Shown here: in pieces, positions 55,025 to 64,000 of the stretch
Numbering within the stretch: position 1 is the first letter of the stretch
How the letters are laid out: every line of letters begins with the position of its first letter
NCBI GenBank assembly: GCA_021014325.1
Contig: CM037467.1
Span: forward strand, 9,945,273-10,009,272
Length of the DNA: 64,000 nucleotides
Origin: Plazaster borealis
Lineage: Eukaryota; Echinodermata; Asteroidea; Forcipulatida; Labidiasteridae
Reading direction: 5' to 3'
The notes under the pieces: generated by a model
What the model was told of the DNA's origin: nothing
What the model saw: the letters and a program-made list of their open reading frames with translations, nothing else
The model's database searches: none
Program-made: the position numbers and the translations under genes

Positions 55025-55436
55025 TGGTCGGGATGGGGAGGGTATGAGCGTGGACTAAACTGAGGGCGGTGATGTATAAAGCCACACCCCTTATTTTCTG
55101 CCTACATAGTTGTTTTCGTCTTATTTGTTCATCTTCCCCCCTAAAAACACATTTTTACTGGAAAAGAAAATACTTAAAAATGTTGAAACTGCATACTAAA
55201 AGGGAAGAGATTTTGATTTATCTGAATTCTGGCATCTTTTGTCTGCCAGGTAAACAAAAAAGTAGCTGTTGTTTTCTTGATATGTATAGAAGTCGTGCTC
55301 TTTGATGTACTTCTCTAGTGCTGAGGATACTGTTTCTAAACGCCCCTCTTGAAATTTATAACTCCAAGGGTTACTAAAAGGTGGAAATGTCATTCGTTTA
55401 CCATATCTTCAAAATTTGGATTCTATTTTTAGATCT

Positions 55437-55724
55437 GGGCCCAATTTCATATAGCTGCTTAACGGCCGATTATGTGTGCTTACTGCGCGAGTTTCCATTT
55501 CATAGCGCTGCTAACCATAAGCACACGAAAAAAGGCATGCTAACCTTCCAGTGCTTACTGTATGAAAATGAATGACGTAACAATGCAAATTCATGGTGAA
55601 CGCGCAAACTGGCTGCCTAATTTTCTTGCTTACCTGTGAAATACGCTTACGCATAAGCAAATTGTTCTGCTATAGTTAGCACGAAAATCTGCTTACCGTT
55701 AAGCAGCGCTATGAAATTGGGCCC
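55437..55724. repeat. Foldback element, GGGCCCAATTTCAT family, longer subfamily
   Basis: GGGCCCAATTTCATATAGCTG at the left, AGCGCTATGAAATTGGGCCC at the right; interior as at 19268-19573. Confidence 0.85.
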
Positions 55725-55754
55725 TGCTTGTCAGCAGATTCTAGTTTCAGATCA

Positions 55755-55949
55755 GGGTCCAATTTCATAGAGCTGCTTAAGCACAAAAAGTAGCTAAGCA
55801 CAACAAAATTATGCTTACCAGAATATGGTTACCACCCAAACTACCATGTCACATGTACAATCTGTGACTGGTATCCTGCTCGATTATGCTAAGCAGAAAT
55901 TTGTTAAGCAATATGTTGTGCTTAAAAGCAGCTCTATGAAATTGGGCCC
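55755..55949. repeat. Foldback element, GGGCCCAATTTCAT family, short subfamily
   Basis: GGGTCCAATTTCATAGAGCTG at the left, AGCTCTATGAAATTGGGCCC at the right. Only 30 bp from the previous, longer element. Confidence 0.85.
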
Positions 55950-56449
55950 AGCTGCTTGTCAGCAGTGACTCTCACCCATGCTGCTAGTATTTTCACCTTT
56001 AAATTTTTTCCTGGAGCCCAAAGCTATTAAAAAACGTGGTGTAAATCACCCGTGTATTAGCAGGTAATGCAAAAATAGATTTTCTCTGAAGAGAATGGGT
56101 TGGGAAGGTCGGGTTGCGGTGGCGTTGAAACCTTCACTTTGAACCATCATTGGTTCAAAGAACCAAAGGATAGAAACCGAAACCAAAGGCCTTACCTGCA
56201 TGAACGAATGAATGAATGTACAAATAAAGAGGAAGCTTTCAGTTGCGAAACAGAAAGGGATTCCCTGGTTCTTCTCAGAGCACTGGAACCTTGACCTTAG
56301 CAGAGTTGCCGCCGGCATTCCTTGATTCTGCAGAATAAAATAAAAAATACTGTAACACTGGATTGTTGTCCTGAGTGTTACGGGTATATAGGCCAAGGCG
56401 GATACAAAATAAATACACACCAGAGAAACAGGCTTGGTATTGTTCCTAC
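55950..56449. other. Intronic, no recognised feature
   Basis: A 124-codon minus-strand frame (56420-56046) is present, but its composition is not protein-like and no motif is recognised. Confidence 0.35.
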
Positions 56450-56826
56450 TTAAAGGAACGTTACAGAACTGGTAATTAAAATTTTCTTTAAGAACACAGA
56501 TTTACATGGTCTAATACTTACACGGTCTAATGATGATGATAGTAGAAAACATCCCTAGAAATATTTCTGTCTGAAATGCCATATTTGATGAGAAATAAAT
56601 ACAACTAGTTTCCGATTGGAGTTTGTCGCTCATGAGCGTTTTATTCATGCATCGTATAACACATGCAAATGTGTAATCGGTTTTTTAACTTTTTTTCTCG
56701 TGACCCAGATGGCCGATCGATCTCAAACTTCTACAGGTTTGTCAGTTTATGTATATGGTGGATTACCACGCTTACACTGCCAGCAACTGTTTTGTTAGCA
56801 AAACCAATTCTGTAATGTTCCTTTAA
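56450..56826. repeat. TTAA-flanked MITE, TTAAAGGAACGTTACAG family
   Basis: TTAAAGGAACGTTACAGAAC at the left and TTCTGTAATGTTCCTTTAA at the right, with TTAA at both edges. The interior differs from the TTAAAGGCACTG family. Confidence 0.8.
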
Positions 56827-57236
56827 GTCTGATTTCCGTTTTGTTGGCCCTCGGAAAAGTCTATATTACAGCCTGTGTTACATTCAGGTCAGCCCTTGTA
56901 CTGGATTAAATGTTCCTACTTTCTTCGTGGGACCAAATATCATGCCTGTATTGTACACAATGGAACAATGGACCCCACTAAGCTTGTGATTGTTCAAATT
57001 GGACCCCACAGAGGAATTCTTTAGAAAATGGATCCGTAAGGTTTTGTGTGCATGCACATTATGCATATAGCCAAATAATAATAATAATAAAGAGAGATTT
57101 ATGAAGTACAAACAGTTGCAGATCAGCTGCCCCTCAAGGCGCTGAAAACAAGCAAAAATGGATTAACCAAAATAAATTAACAACAACGATAATAAAACAT
57201 ATAGGATTTGAGGCATTGCATGGTGAGGTATCAATG

Positions 57237-57890
57237 TATGTTTGGTTTGCGGTAACACCATGTGTATATCTACTTGCTAGGTAGATTTTGTTCTTTGAGA
57301 ACTTGTCTTGTTTATTATTCTACTGCCGCAGAGTAGAATATTCGGAATTCGGGGGACTTCTCAGTTCTTAAATCTACTTTCTAGGTAAATTTTTGTTCTA
57401 TGAGAACTTGTCTTGCTTATTATTCTACTGCCGCAGAGTAGAATATTCGGAATTCGGGAGACTTCTCAGTTCTGAAAAGAACTGTCCTTCTTAATAACTA
57501 CTACCTGGGCGGGAGGTAGGAAATCGGGCAGGACCACTACTTTCGCTATGTGGATCAGGGGGACTTCTCGTTAATAACTACACTGCCGCTGAGTGAGTCT
57601 AAATAGGTCTCAACGTTTCGACTAGCTTGCTCTAGTCATCGTCAGGAGACTGAAGAGTGTAATGCATGTTTGTCCATTTATAGGGGTTCAGAGGTTTCAG
57701 TAGAATAATAAGCAAGACAAGTTCTCATAGAACAAAAATTTACCTAGCAAGTAGATTTAAGAACTGAGAAGTCCCCCGAATTCTGAATATTCTACTCTGC
57801 GGCAGTAGAATAATAAACAAGACAAGTTCTCAAAGAACAAAATCTACCTAGCAAGTAGATATACACATGGTGTTACCGCAAACCAAACAT
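57237..57890. repeat. Long inverted-repeat element containing a hammerhead-like core
   Basis: TTTGGTTTGCGGTAACACCA at the left is inverted at the right (TGGTGTTACCGCAAACCAAA). The arms share TACTTGCTAGGTAGATTTTG and AGAACTTGTCTTG, and the left arm holds an internal duplication of ATTCTACTGCCGCAGAGTAG. A partial relative is at 61785-62104. Confidence 0.8.
57605..57651 (-). ncRNA. Hammerhead-ribozyme-like core
   Basis: The minus strand reads GTCTC, CTGACGA, a U, then the GACTAG-loop-CTAGTC stem, GAAAC, GTT and GAGAC. CUGANGA and GAAA are the conserved core boxes. GTCTC pairs with GAGAC as stem I. Stem III would be only AC/GU. The extra U before stem II and the tiny stem III are departures from the standard form; small hammerhead variants with short stem III are known near Penelope-like retroelements and act as dimers. 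Confidence 0.45.
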
Positions 57891-58135
57891 ATATTGATAA
57901 TAAAACAAATATAAAAAATTTGATTGTAGGATTGGGGTTATGTGTTCATTTCTCTTAAAGCGACATGTGGAATGGTATTTTGGCTTGTAACCTAATTCTG
58001 GTAACGGATATCGTTTTGTGTTTATTTTTGTGCTAAAACTGCTCAACCAGATGTTGAAACTGAAACATTTACACAAGCAGCTCTCTCTCTCTCTCTCCAT
58101 AGCATCGTTCTCGTTTAGGCCAAATCAATACAAAA

Positions 58136-58899
58136 ACATGTTTAGCGTCCTGCCTTTTTGAAAAAAGAAAGGAGGGCCTTTTTTTTTCTTTTTTTCTTTT
58201 TTTCTTTTTTAAATGGCCGCTGCCTGACACATTTTTCGAGACAACCGGCCAGGCTATTTTTCAATATGGTTGCCAGCTTTTTTCGGTGTGCTTTTTTTGG
58301 TGTGCTAAAGTCTAAAATACATCTTATTTAAACTGCTCACAAAAAGTTAGGAAACTTTTTTAATCAAGTATATTTTTATTATTTATTACTCTCTCTGTAT
58401 ATGTTATATATCAATGCAAAGCTGAAGTGTTCCTCTTTAAAATGATACCACATTTGCAATGATTACATGTTGCTGAATTTGGCTACATGAATGACAATGA
58501 GGCAAAGTCACAAATCAAATGTGCCAAAATTACCGCTTGTTTGAATTACAGTGTCAATTTGTTTGTTCACACAGTAACACAAAATTGCTAATTTTGGCAC
58601 ATTTGATTTGTGACTTTGTCTCATTCTCATTAATGTGGCCAAGTCCAGCAACATGTCATCATTGCACATTTGGTATCATTTTAAAGAAGAACACTTCAGC
58701 TTTCTTTTGATATGCAACATAATACAAGAGGGTAATAAAATATACATGTACATGATTAAAAAAAGTTTCCTAACTTTTTGTGAGCAGTTTAGTTAAACAT
58801 TTATTTTTGTCATGGAATCAATAAAAATGAATAATTTTTTTCGTAAAAAAAGTAATAACAAAAACCTCTGAAATGGAAGCGGGCGGGGACGCTATACAT
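58136..58899. repeat. Element with GTTTAGCGTCC inverted ends, interrupted by a mariner-type MITE
   Basis: ATGTTTAGCGTCCTGCC at the left, GGCGGGGACGCTATACAT at the right. The interior has TTTTTCGAGACAACCGGCCA. The uninterrupted twin is 62861-63153. Confidence 0.8.
58331..58789. repeat. Mariner-type MITE, TA target, nested
   Basis: AACTGCTCACAAAAAGTTAGG at the left is inverted at the right (CCTAACTTTTTGTGAGCAGTT). TA flanks both sides (58329 and 58790). The arms match almost throughout over 459 bp. No transposase. Class assigned from the TA duplication and end sequence style. Confidence 0.85.
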
Positions 58900-59334
58900 G
58901 AATTTTTTATTATGTTGTCTTAGTTTCAGTTTGAGATGAGATCCCTTGGTGATCGATTTTTCTTTCTTTACGGCCTGTGGATGCGTTTGCAGAGAGGCAA
59001 CTGATCATTTGACTGATCACATGAGTGTTGACGGAAACTGAAACAGTACCAGGGAAATCGTGGGGGAAAACATTTTCCCGTCTCCCTCTTTTAAAAGAAA
59101 AAAACCCACTCGGAGTGGAGCAGAATCGGCAGATCGGTTTCTGTTTAAATTGAAACGGTCGTTTAGTAGCCGTCTGAAGGTTCAGAATGTGTTTTCAAGT
59201 GGAAATGCGTGGAGTTAATGGTATTTGTTTATTTATTTATTTATTTATTGTTTATGATAGGAAATCCATTCAGTGAGAAAAAACTCACTGATCTCCCATG
59301 GATCCCAGCTCACATAGAAACTACAAAAACACAC

Positions 59335-59710
59335 TTAAAGGCATCGTACACGTTTGGTAATTACTCAAAATATATATTAGCATAAAAACTGACTTGGTAA
59401 CGAGCAACAGAGAGCTGTTGATAGTATAAAACATTGTGACAAACGACTCCCTCTGAAGTAACGTAGTTTTTGAGAAAGAGGTAATTTCTCACTAAAATAA
59501 TAAAAGACTTCTTGCAAGAAGCCTTTTATTCCTATCTGAAAGCACACAAATTTGTACAACAAGGGTGTTTTTTCTTTCATCATTTTCTTGCAACTTCCAT
59601 GACCAATTGAGCCCAAATTTTCACAGGCTTGTTATTTTATGCATATGTTGGGATACACCAAATGAGAACACTGGTTTTTGACAATTACCAAACGTGTACG
59701 ATGCCTTTAA
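59335..59710. repeat. TTAA-flanked MITE, TTAAAGGCACTGTACACG family
   Basis: TTAAAGGCATCGTACACG at the left, CGTGTACGATGCCTTTAA at the right. Well preserved against 25242-25615. Confidence 0.9.
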
Positions 59711-59883
59711 GGTTCAAGAATAAAAGGTTAGAGGGAAAACATTGCACATTCATTAACAAACACTGGATCCTAGCACTCATAAAAAAACTATAAAAATGGA
59801 ATTAATATCTAGGATGGATAAAAGTTAAAGGGAAAAATTACACAATCAGTAGACAAACAACAACAACAACAAAACAGAGAAGA

Positions 59884-59884
<1 letters not shown>

Positions 59885-59914
<30 letters not shown>

Positions 59915-60210
59915 TTAAAATATTTATAGACACCTTATGCGAGGGCCTGAAGGCGCTTCACAGATAAAAACAGAAGCAAAAAAGTAAGTAAACAGTAAAA
60001 AGTAAGCCAAAATACAAGTCACAAGAAACAAACCAGTAAAAACTTTAAGTAAAATACTGAAAGCCTAAGAATACAAGTACTAGAAACAAAATTTTAAAAA
60101 AACTCGGCCAAGAGACAACTAGTTACAAAAAACAACAGTACAAAACTTAAATTATGTAAATGTGAGGGGAGAGGTCACCAGCACATACACCCTCGGCCAA
60201 CAATCCTCAG
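59885..60210. repeat. (AAT)n and a dispersed SINE/LINE-like tail
   Basis: A run of about nine AAT units followed by ACACCTTATGCGAGGGCCTG and AAGGCGCTTCACAG. It resembles other retroelement tails, but the rest is not identified. Confidence 0.45.
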
Positions 60211-60324
60211 CATCTGGCCATTGCAGTAAAAAGATTGCAATTTAAAATAATGATAACAAACGGGCACAAATAGAGCAAAAAGCATTTAGCAATGAGTGGA
60301 GAGGTTAATAGAAAGGAGTAATAA

Positions 60325-60738
60325 TAATAATAATAATAATAATACGCAGTTCTTATATAGCGCTTTATACTCCCGATGGATGTCTCAAAGCGCTCAGTAT
60401 TTTTTCCTACAAGGTAAGTGGAGTTACGTGTTGAAGTATGAGACTTATTCCTTTGCATAGCACCATGTAATGGTTTACAAGGTGCTGTGGCGCAATATTG
60501 CAGCCAATCAAACCAGGAACACCGGGGCAAACCCCTTCTCTTTACGATAAGTGCACTGGGTTCTTTTACGTGCATCACACAACTCACGGGACCTACGGCT
60601 TAACGGCCCATCCGAAGGACGAAGCATGTGGTTTTAAGTGTCTTGCTTAAGGACACGACTGGGATTCGAACCCACACTCTGCTGATCAGAAACACCAGAG
60701 CTTGAGTTCGGTGTTCTTATCCGCTTGGCCACGACACG
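60325..60738 (-). repeat. tRNA-derived SINE, CGAGCGG family, full length
   Basis: Minus strand: GTGTCGTGGCCAAGCGGATAA head, B-box GGGTTCGAATCCC, tail ending GCGCTATATAAGAACTGCG and (ATT)n. Confidence 0.85.
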
Positions 60739-61084
60739 TCACAGTAATACAAATGTAATACAAATGTCAGTGGAAATAACTGAGCTGTTGAGATGATTTA
60801 AAAGTTTATTAAGATCTGTTGGCTGCAAAGATTTTAGATTATGTGGCAAGTTGTATTGTGTGCAGATATTCTAATTCTTTCATTAACACATTTGATCCAT
60901 GAACGATAACATGTTTTATACACAGGGCGAACTTGCATGTGTTTCTATCCGCACGCTAATGTATGCTGCCAGTGCAGATAAAATTGTACAGTTGAGACAA
61001 GAGGCCATTAACATTTTGTTTGCATACATAAATAAATCCTGATTTCCACTTGTTTAGGAGACTACTACTAGCTTCTGTTTGATT

Positions 61085-61575
61085 ACATGTACTTTATAAT
61101 TTGATTCGTCGCCAATGTTTTTAACTTCCATAGCAGCTGTTTCATGTATTTTCCACTTACCCCATGGTAATTTCTTGATTGTATGTATTTTATAATTTGA
61201 TTCGTCGTCAATGTTTTTAACTTCCATAGCAGCTGTTTCATGTATTTTCCACTTACCCCTGGGTCATTTCTTGATTGTATGTGCTTTATAATTTGATTCG
61301 TCGTCAATGTTTTTAACTTCCATAGTAGCTGTTGCATGTATTTTCAACTCACTAATGTGTCATTTCTTGATTGTATGTAATTCATTATTTGACTCGTCGT
61401 CAATGTTTTTAACTTCCATAGCAGCTGTTGCATGTATTTTCCACTTACTAATGTGTCGTTTCTTGATTGTATGTACTTTATAATTTGATTCGTCCTCAAT
61501 GTTTTTAGTTTCCATAACAGCTGTTGCATATATTTTCCCGCACCTACCTGGGTCATTTCTTGATATGTTTTTAGC
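61085..61575. repeat. 96-bp tandem repeat, about five units
   Basis: TTTATAATTTGATTCGTCGT starts at 61093, 61189, 61285, 61381 and 61477, exactly 96 bp apart. 96 is a multiple of three, and the minus strand is open across the units except for one TGA (61346-61344). Confidence 0.9.
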
Positions 61576-61784
61576 TCTACCCACACTCTGTATTAAAGTA
61601 AAGGGTATGCATGACATTAGTAAGATTGGACATAACAAATGTTCACAGATTTACACATCGGGCATGATATTCTTCCTACTTTAGTCTGATTTTCGATTTT
61701 TCAGGCCCTTGGAAAAATCAGAACAACTGTGACTAAATAGCCTGAAAAGTCTATTAAAGCCTATACCACATGTACATGTAGGTA

Positions 61785-62104
61785 AGCCCTCCTGACGATG
61801 ACTAGAGCAAGCTAGTCGAAACGTTGAGACCAATCCAAGAACTGACTCCGCGGCAGTACAGTTAATTTCGTTCCTATAAGCTAAAGTAGTAGTAGTCCCA
61901 GCCTATTTCTATACCTTCCGCCCAGGTAATAGTTAATAATAGTTAATAAGCAGGACAGTTCTTTTCAGAACTGAGAAGTCTCCCGAAGTCTCCCGAACAC
62001 CTGAACAATCTACTCCGCGGTAGTAGAATTTTAAGCAAAACAGTTCTCTAAGAACAAACTCTACCTGGCAAGTAGATACACACATGGTGTTACCGCAAAC
62101 CAAA
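61785..62104. repeat. Partial relative of 57237-57890 with a second hammerhead-like core
   Basis: The right end (GGCAAGTAGATACACACATG, GTGTTACCGCAAACCAAA) and the ACCGCGGAGTAGATT-type blocks match the arms of 57237-57890. Confidence 0.7.
61786..61832 (+). ncRNA. Hammerhead-ribozyme-like core, copy 2
   Basis: Plus strand: CTGACGA (61792), stem GACTAG/CTAGTC, GAAAC, GTT, GAGAC. Stem I is weaker than in copy 1 (CTC with GAG only). The core is identical to copy 1. Confidence 0.4.
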
Positions 62105-62417
62105 TATTTTAAGCCCTTGTACTCGATATAATTTTTCCTACTTTTTTCCCAAGGACCAAATATCGTGCCCCTAACACATGACTCACTTGGTATGTGGTGG
62201 AAAACTTCCCTTGAATTGTTTTAGCTTTCGAGAAATGAGTAAATCGGTTTAATTTGATCTTGCGAGACCAAAAATCTTATGTTTTTAAAACAGTGAAATA
62301 GAGATAGGGTTTAAAAAACTGCTTTTCACTGTTTCTCACTGTTTCTTTATCAAGACTGATTTGAGCTTAAACTTTCACAGGTTTGTTATTTAATGTGTGG
62401 ATATTGGTCTTTGAAAT

Positions 62418-62541
62418 AGTTACACTCTAGTGTATTTTCCTAATCCTAACCCCTAACCCTTAACCCCTAACCCTTAACCCTAGTGAATAAATCACAGGTT
62501 TTGTTTGGAACAAAGGGTTGTCGGAACATAGAGCAGTCACC
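62418..62541 (+). repeat. TIR-bounded telomere-like element, copy C
   Basis: AGTTACACTCTAGTGTATTTT at the left, GGAACATAGAGCAGTCACC at the right; the interior is AACCCCTAACCCTT and a few monomers. The minisatellite is not expanded. Confidence 0.7.
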
Positions 62542-62860
62542 TTGACAACTACCAATGTTGTCTGTGTCCTTTGATGTTGACTTAACTGCAAAGAAAAACC
62601 AGTGTTATTGCGATCCAGTTTAAAGTGCCGGAAGTTTCATGTTTAACATAAACACAGTTGCTTTGGACATGAATACCCTTTGTTCAGAAACAAAGTCTTC
62701 CTTTGTGTAATCTTTAGAAAATAGAATTAGGTGTCGCAAACTTCTTGCCATCCAAAATGACCTTTGGTAAAAAAATACAAAACCCAAATATTGGTATTGG
62801 CCTCACGTTTTGATCCAGTCTTGCTCGAAAGCGAAATGATAAGGCCAAATAAAAATAAAA

Positions 62861-63153
62861 CATGTTTAGCGTCCTGCCTTTTTGGAAAAAGGAAGGAGGA
62901 GGGCCTTTTTTTCTCTTTTTTATCAGAAATGGCCGTCCTAAACATTTTTCGAGACAACTGGCCGGGCTATTTTTCAAGATGTTTGCCAGCTTTTTTCGGT
63001 TTGCCAAGTCTAAAATTCGATCTTATTTATTTTTAAAATTTATTTTTTTCGTTAGGGATCGTTAAAAATGTATCATTTTTTTCTTCAAAAAAAAAGAAAA
63101 AAAGAAAAAAGGAGGTGGCTTCTAAAAAGGAAGCGGGCGGGGACGCTAAACAT
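62861..63153. repeat. Element with GTTTAGCGTCC inverted ends, uninterrupted copy
   Basis: CATGTTTAGCGTCCTGCC at the left, GCGGGGACGCTAAACAT at the right. Same interior landmarks as 58136-58899 but no mariner-type insert. Confidence 0.85.
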
Positions 63154-63343
63154 TAAATTAACTAGTGTAACAGAAGCAGCCAGGTCGAAAGAAGTGAACA
63201 GATAAAAGAGCAGATTGCAGTAAAACAAAAATAATAACAATAATAGTAATTGTTTTTGGGTCCAGTTTTAGTGTGAGTTTTTTTTGTTAGGGTTGGTTTT
63301 TGGATTTTTGGTTTCTGTGTGTAATTCAGTGATAAAATTACCT

Positions 63344-63532
63344 GGGCCCAACTTCATAGAGCTGCTTAAGCACAAAAACCAGCTCAACAAAATTATGCTT
63401 ACCAGTTAAAGGTTACCAGCTGAAATACCATTTTACATGTAGCCTCTGTGACTGGTATCCCTGCTTATTGTTGCTTAGCAGAAACTTTTTGAGCAGTATT
63501 TTCTGCTGAAGCAGCTCTATAAAATTGAGCCC
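63344..63532. repeat. Foldback element, GGGCCCAATTTCAT family, short subfamily
   Basis: GGGCCCAACTTCATAGAGCTG at the left, GCAGCTCTATAAAATTGAGCCC at the right; GGTTACCAGCT and GACTGGTATCCC inside. Confidence 0.85.
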
Positions 63533-63838
63533 TGTTTTGAGACTTAACCACTGCGCCCAAACCTAAACTCTCCCAAATCCTTCAAAATTCTCTTCATGAA
63601 GTTGTAGGATTGTGGAGGATTTAGGAGTGTAGGCCCAAATATCGATTGCTTATCACCGGGCCAGGCACACAAATCTCTTCCAAGTCCAAACATGCTGGTG
63701 TGCAGTGACAGGGGCGTCCAAAGTTTTCAAAATGTTCATTGTTAAAAAGTATGGGGGGGCAGGGGGTCGGAGACCATGTACAAGTGTATAAAAGGTGTGG
63801 AAAGTGTTGATATTAAAGTAATGTGCATCAATTATGTG

Positions 63839-64000
63839 GCGTGTCGTGGCCGAGCGGATAAGAACACCAAACTCAATCTCTGGTGTTTCTGATCAGCAGA
63901 GTGTGGGTTCGAATCCCAGTCGTGACACTTGTGTCCTAAAGCAAGACACTTAACCACATGCTTCGTCCTTCGGATGGGATGTTAAGCCGTTGGTCCCGTG
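63839..64000 (+). repeat. tRNA-derived SINE, CGAGCGG family, cut by the window edge
   Basis: Head GCGTGTCGTGGCCGAGCGGA, B-box GGGTTCGAATCCC, then CACTTGTGTCCTAAAGCAAG. The tail continues past 64000. Confidence 0.9.

Noticed and set aside
61083..61586. Annotated protein gene from the 96-bp repeat
   Set aside because: No start context, splice signals or homology; kept only as a repeat and a finding.
63839..63930. Functional tRNA gene (Leu/Ser-like)
   Set aside because: It has A and B boxes, but the arms do not pair well and the same head recurs in over ten copies with a fixed tail, so it is a SINE head.

Overview
The window is eukaryotic, intron-rich and packed with repeats. Protein similarity (deuterostome-like ATP-citrate lyase, animal-type SUMO) and the repeat content point to a marine invertebrate, most likely an echinoderm such as a sea star. 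That placement is inference, not something the sequence proves. No bacterial, viral or organellar gene was recognised.

Layout. (1) 1-7.6 kb holds no gene I recognise, apart from one short unassigned ORF. It has a telomere-like/minisatellite element (650-1691) and several foldback MITE-type repeats. (2) 7,631-11,607, minus strand: a complete five-exon SUMO gene, too finely split to show up as long ORFs. Its intron 3 holds a 0.9-kb, 35-bp minisatellite. (3) 11.6-15.1 kb is the shared upstream region between SUMO and ACLY, which are divergent. It has a perfect CRE next to a TATA-like box (14,167-14,180), an E-box and a 375-bp palindromic MITE. (4) 15,101-54,117, plus strand: 25 coding exons (3,226 nt, 1,075 codons plus one base) of ATP-citrate synthase (ACLY). 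They include a 30-nt microexon and keep the expected catalytic residues. The last coding exon (about 30 residues) was not found, so the gene probably continues past 64,000. (5) 54.1-64 kb is the final visible intron. It is all repeats, including two hammerhead-ribozyme-like cores, a mariner-type MITE nested in another element, and a 96-bp tandem repeat.

ACLY makes cytosolic acetyl-CoA from citrate, and SUMO is a small protein modifier. They are neighbours, but nothing here shows a functional link beyond the head-to-head arrangement. Most of the remaining DNA is transposable-element debris: tRNA-derived SINEs, C-terminal fragments of non-LTR retrotransposons whose 3' tails match the SINE tails, and many TTAA- or TA-flanked foldback elements. 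Several insertions are nested, with an uninterrupted relative elsewhere in the window. The most distinctive structures are the ACLY microexon, the tandem array that runs into the acceptor of ACLY exon 16, the TIR-bounded minisatellite family, the triple-nested MITE in intron 11 and the hammerhead-like cores.
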